This document shows positions 60,629 through 64,000 of a stretch of DNA of 64,000 bases, one piece after another. Position 1 is the stretch's first letter, and the number at the start of each line of letters is the position of its first letter. The stretch is from Bacillus atrophaeus. Lineage in GTDB: Bacteria; Bacillota; Bacilli; Bacillales; Bacillaceae. Position numbers and translations under genes: made by a program. The notes beneath the pieces are model-generated. The model did not search any database and had not been told where the DNA came from. It saw only the letters and a list, made by a program, of their open reading frames with translations. The stretch is taken from the NCBI RefSeq assembly GCF_001584335.1, contig NZ_LSBB01000018.1, positions 434,001-498,000 on the forward strand, written 5' to 3'.

Positions 60629-62878
60629 ATGAAAAAGAAATCACTGGCCGAGTTAATTTCTGAATTAAAAGGCAGCGAACATGTAGTGAACTGGCATGAA
60701 ATTGAACCGCGAAAAGCAAGGACCAAACCCATGCCTGACAGTATAGATTCAAGGATAAAAACAGCCCTTGGCAAACGGGGGATAGATGAATTATTTACAC
60801 ATCAGTTTTCAGCTTTTCAAAGCGTGCAAAAAGAGGAGAGCATCGTAACCGTGACGCCCACGGCATCCGGTAAAACACTGTGCTACAATCTGCCGGTCTT
60901 GCAATCTATTGCCGAAGACCCGTCTAACCGCGCTTTATATTTATTTCCGACAAAAGCGCTCGCGCAAGACCAAAAAAGCGAACTGAACGAGATCATTGAA
61001 GAAATGGGCGTAGATATCAAAAGTTTTACATATGACGGGGATACTTCTCCGGCGATCAGGCAAAAGGTCCGAAAAGCGGGGCATATTGTCATTACCAATC
61101 CCGATATGCTGCACTCAGCTATTCTTCCTCATCACACAAAATGGGTGAGCCTGTTCGAAAACCTGAAGTATATTGTTATTGATGAATTGCATACCTACCG
61201 CGGCGTATTCGGAAGCCATGTGGCAAATGTCATCCGCCGTTTGAAAAGAATATGTCAATTTTACGGAAGCAGCCCGATTTTTATTTGTACCTCTGCGACT
61301 ATTGCAAACCCGAAAGAGCTTGCGGAGCAGCTGACCGGGAGTCCTATGAGGCTGATAGACGACAATGGGGCGCCGAGCGGAAGGAAACATTTCGTTTTCT
61401 ACAATCCTCCGATCGTCAACAAACCTTTAAACATCCGAAAAAGCGCCACCATTGAAGTGAATGAGCTTGCGAAAGAGTTTTTGAAAAATAAGGTGCAAAC
61501 CATTGTGTTTGCCAGAAGCAGAGTGCGTGTCGAGATCATTCTCAGCCATATTCAAGAGCTGGTAAAAAAAGAGATCGGCACAAAGTCAATTAGAGGTTAC
61601 CGCGGCGGCTACCTGCCTAAGGAACGGAGAGAGATTGAAAGAGGCCTCCGGGACGGGGAAATATTAGGTGTTGTGAGCACGAATGCGCTTGAGCTTGGAG
61701 TGGATATCGGACAGCTGCAAGTCTGCATTATGACAGGCTATCCTGGCAGTGTGGCGAGTGCATGGCAGCAAGCCGGAAGAGCCGGGAGAAGACATGGGGA
61801 AGCTCTCATTGTCATGGTTGCCAACTCAACCCCGATAGATCAATACATTGTGCGCAACCCTGATTACTTTTTCGACCGTTCACCGGAATCGGCGAGAATC
61901 AATCCGGAAAATCTGATTATTTTAGTCGACCACTTAAAGTGCGCAGCATACGAGCTTCCTTTTAAAGCTGATGAAGAATTCGGACCTTTAGATGTCACCG
62001 ACATTCTTGAATATCTTCAAGAAGAAGGCGTTCTTCACCATAACAGCGGGCGCTATCATTGGGCGAACGAATCGTTCCCTGCCACGAATATCAGCCTGCG
62101 TTCCGCTTCTCAGGAGAATGTGGTAATCGTTGATCAATCAGATGTTGCAAATGTAAGAATTATCGGTGAAATGGATCGCTTCAGTGCGATGACGCTTTTG
62201 CATGATGAAGCGATTTATCTGCATGAAGGTATTCAATATCAGGTGGAAAAGCTCGATTGGGACCATAAAAAGGCTTATGTGCGAAAGGTGGATGTCGAAT
62301 ATTACACTGACGCCAATTTAGCAGTTCAGCTGAAGGTATTGGAAATCGACAAAACGATTGATCGTAAGCAAACTTCTTTACACTATGGCGATGTCACAGT
62401 AAATGCGCTGCCCACGATTTTTAAAAAAATTAAAATGACCACATTTGAAAATATCGGATCAGGCCCGATTTATCTGCCTGAAGAGGAACTGCATACAAGC
62501 GCTGCCTGGATGGAAATAAAAGAGATTGATCCGCATCTGGGGGAAAAGACATTGGAACAGCTGCTGCTGGGTATCGCCAATGTGTTTCAGCACATTGTGC
62601 CGGTATATGTCATGTGCGACCGAAATGATATTCATGTGGTTTCCCAAATTAAAGCTGCGCATACCGGTCTGCCAACGATCTTTTTATACGATCATTACCC
62701 GGGAGGCATCGGATTGGCAGAGGATGTCTATAAACGGTTTGCCGAGATCAATGAGGGAGCGAAGCGGCTGATTACAAATTGCCCTTGTCAAGACGGCTGC
62801 CCTTCTTGTATCGGGACAGAGATAGAAGGAATAAAAGCTAAGCACAACATTTTACGGATTTTGAATCAATTTAACTAA
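60629..62878 (+). CDS. mrfA: DNA repair helicase MrfA (YprA)
   Basis: A 749-residue superfamily 2 DEAH/DEXH-type helicase with a C-terminal DUF1998 domain. Motifs: Walker A-like TPTASGKTLCYNLP, DELH box in IDELHTYRG, GVVSTNALELGVDIG, and QQAGRAGRRHGEA. Four C-terminal cysteines (CPCQDGCPSC) probably bind zinc. In B. subtilis YprA is MrfA, required with YprB (MrfB) for repair of mitomycin C lesions outside UvrABC. The next gene is that partner, 15 bases on. Confidence 0.95.
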   Translation: MKKKSLAELISELKGSEHVVNWHEIEPRKARTKPMPDSIDSRIKTALGKRGIDELFTHQFSAFQSVQKEESIVTVTPTASGKTLCYNLPVLQSIAEDPSNRALYLFPTKALAQDQKSELNEIIEEMGVDIKSFTYDGDTSPAIRQKVRKAGHIVITNPDMLHSAILPHHTKWVSLFENLKYIVIDELHTYRGVFGSHVANVIRRLKRICQFYGSSPIFICTSATIANPKELAEQLTGSPMRLIDDNGAPSGRKHFVFYNPPIVNKPLNIRKSATIEVNELAKEFLKNKVQTIVFARSRVRVEIILSHIQELVKKEIGTKSIRGYRGGYLPKERREIERGLRDGEILGVVSTNALELGVDIGQLQVCIMTGYPGSVASAWQQAGRAGRRHGEALIVMVANSTPIDQYIVRNPDYFFDRSPESARINPENLIILVDHLKCAAYELPFKADEEFGPLDVTDILEYLQEEGVLHHNSGRYHWANESFPATNISLRSASQENVVIVDQSDVANVRIIGEMDRFSAMTLLHDEAIYLHEGIQYQVEKLDWDHKKAYVRKVDVEYYTDANLAVQLKVLEIDKTIDRKQTSLHYGDVTVNALPTIFKKIKMTTFENIGSGPIYLPEEELHTSAAWMEIKEIDPHLGEKTLEQLLLGIANVFQHIVPVYVMCDRNDIHVVSQIKAAHTGLPTIFLYDHYPGGIGLAEDVYKRFAEINEGAKRLITNCPCQDGCPSCIGTEIEGIKAKHNILRILNQFN

Positions 62879-62893
62879 GAAAGGGGGACAGGC

Positions 62894-64000
62894 ATGTCTT
62901 TAAAAGGTAAATTACATCGAATGAAAAAGCATATGGGAACGTCTGAAGCAGGCAAACAGACCGCTGTGCCTCCCGATAAGAACGGCCATTCGGACATTCC
63001 GTTTTTAGATAAATGGAAAGCTTGCGGGGTGAAGCCCTTCTATTTTGAAGACGAGTATTGCCTCATCAGGGAAGTTGTATACCCGCTCTCCCGCCGTCAT
63101 GGGCTGTATTGTTTTTCTGAGCTTGAAGACGTGATGGCTTTATGGAATCAAAGCGATCTTTCCCATACCTTATCTGCTAAGGGCTACAAGCAAAGCCAGC
63201 TGTTCTTTTTTGATACAGAAACAACCGGACTTGGGGGAGGGGCGGGGAATACGATTTTTTTACTCGGACACGCAAGAGTATATGCTGATAAAGTGGTCGT
63301 CAAACAGCATCTCTTGCCTAACCCGGGGAATGAAACCGCTTTGTATCAGAGTTTTTTGAGTGAAGTAGATATCACATCACTTGTCACATATAACGGCAAA
63401 GCGTTTGACTGGCCGCAAGTGAAAACGAGGCATACACTGATTCGCGACCGGCTTCCCAAGCTGCCGGAGTTCGGCCATTTCGATCTTTTGCACGGCTCAA
63501 GACGGCTGTGGAAGCATAGAATGGATCGCGTGTCGCTCGGTACGGTTGAAAAAGAAGAGCTGTCGGTATATAGAAAAGAAGACACACCAGGGTATTTGGC
63601 GCCGATGCTGTATTTTCACTTTTTAAAAACACAGGACCCCGATCTCATGGCAGGTGTGCTGCATCATAATGAACAGGATGTGCTGTCTTTAATTTCGCTT
63701 TATATTCATCTGTCAAAAAAGATACTAATCCCTTCCGGAAGTGAAGCTGAACAGCATGAGACTTATGCCATGGCGAAATGGTTTATGGCCCACAAAGAAA
63801 TAAGCCTGGCAATCAAACAGCTGGAAAGTATTCAGCACCAGCCATTTGAACACACTGACAGGGCCCTTTACGATCTGTCTATGCTCTACAAAAAACAGGA
63901 CCGCCTGCAAGAAGCGGCTTCACTTTGGGAGCGTCTGATGCGCTCTGATGTTCAAAAATGCCGATACGACGCTTCGATCGAGCTTGCGAAATATCTAGAG
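62894..64000 (+). CDS. mrfB: Repair exonuclease MrfB (YprB), partial at the window end
   Basis: Open from ATG 62894 to the last base of the window (369 codons, no stop). Residues 100-275 or so form a DnaQ-like exonuclease: FFFDTETTGLGGG (Exo I), TYNGKAFDWP (Exo II) and HHNEQDVLSL (Exo III). The C-terminal part looks like TPR helices (RALYDLSMLYKKQDRLQEAA). The start follows AAGGGGGACAGG. The B. subtilis protein is a little over 400 residues, so about 45 residues are missing. Works with MrfA. Confidence 0.94.
   Translation, partial: MSLKGKLHRMKKHMGTSEAGKQTAVPPDKNGHSDIPFLDKWKACGVKPFYFEDEYCLIREVVYPLSRRHGLYCFSELEDVMALWNQSDLSHTLSAKGYKQSQLFFFDTETTGLGGGAGNTIFLLGHARVYADKVVVKQHLLPNPGNETALYQSFLSEVDITSLVTYNGKAFDWPQVKTRHTLIRDRLPKLPEFGHFDLLHGSRRLWKHRMDRVSLGTVEKEELSVYRKEDTPGYLAPMLYFHFLKTQDPDLMAGVLHHNEQDVLSLISLYIHLSKKILIPSGSEAEQHETYAMAKWFMAHKEISLAIKQLESIQHQPFEHTDRALYDLSMLYKKQDRLQEAASLWERLMRSDVQKCRYDASIELAKYLE

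Overview
This window is a chromosomal segment of a Bacillus subtilis-group bacterium. Gene order, protein lengths, start sites and leader RNAs match the B. subtilis cmk-to-yprB interval almost gene for gene. The proteins differ from B. subtilis 168 at many positions, which suggests a sister species such as the B. amyloliquefaciens/velezensis clade. That species call is inference from remembered sequences, not a search. Almost everything reads left to right. The exceptions are ypzI, ypjC, ponA-recU, sspM, yppF and ypqA.

Layout. 1-2.7 kb: end of cmk, the S1-repeat protein ypfD, isoprenoid isomerase fni and the small gene ypzI. 2.8-10 kb: yphA-seaA-ypzH (spore envelope), GTPase der, gpsA, yphE, lipoprotein yphF and spoIVA. 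10.3-14.8 kb: hbs, mtrA(folE)-mtrB, hepS-menG-hepT (menaquinone) and ndk. 15-28.2 kb: cheR, then the aromatic amino acid supraoperon aroF-aroB-aroH-trpEDCFBA-hisC-tyrA-aroE. The trp leader between aroH and trpE has a full TRAP-controlled attenuator, and mtrB, about 7 kb upstream, encodes TRAP. 28.5-33.1 kb: ypiA, ypiB, ypiF and qcrABC (menaquinol:cytochrome c reductase, the user of the menaquinone made by the hep/men genes).

33.2-37.2 kb: ypjA, ypjB, a bicupin oxalate decarboxylase, ypjC and ypjD. The oxalate decarboxylase is the one gene I do not expect here from B. subtilis 168. 37.2-47.7 kb: dapB-mgsA-bshB1-bshA-cca-birA, then panBCD behind a structured leader, then dinG. 47.8-53.1 kb: ypmA, ypmB, aspB, asnS, dnaD, nth, ypoC. 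53.2-64 kb: ponA-recU (reverse), yppC, sspM, yppD, yppE, yppF, yppG, ypqA, ypqE and the repair pair yprA (mrfA)-yprB (mrfB). yprB runs off the end.

There is no prophage, insertion sequence, CRISPR array, rRNA or tRNA that I can see. I found no convincing unknown multi-gene system. The points most worth a second look are the oxalate decarboxylase insertion, two alternative hairpins at the yprA start site, the panBCD leader, a der promoter that fires directly into a terminator-like hairpin, two possible small open frames (around 7.07 kb and 28.35 kb), and repeated hairpins between ndk and cheR.
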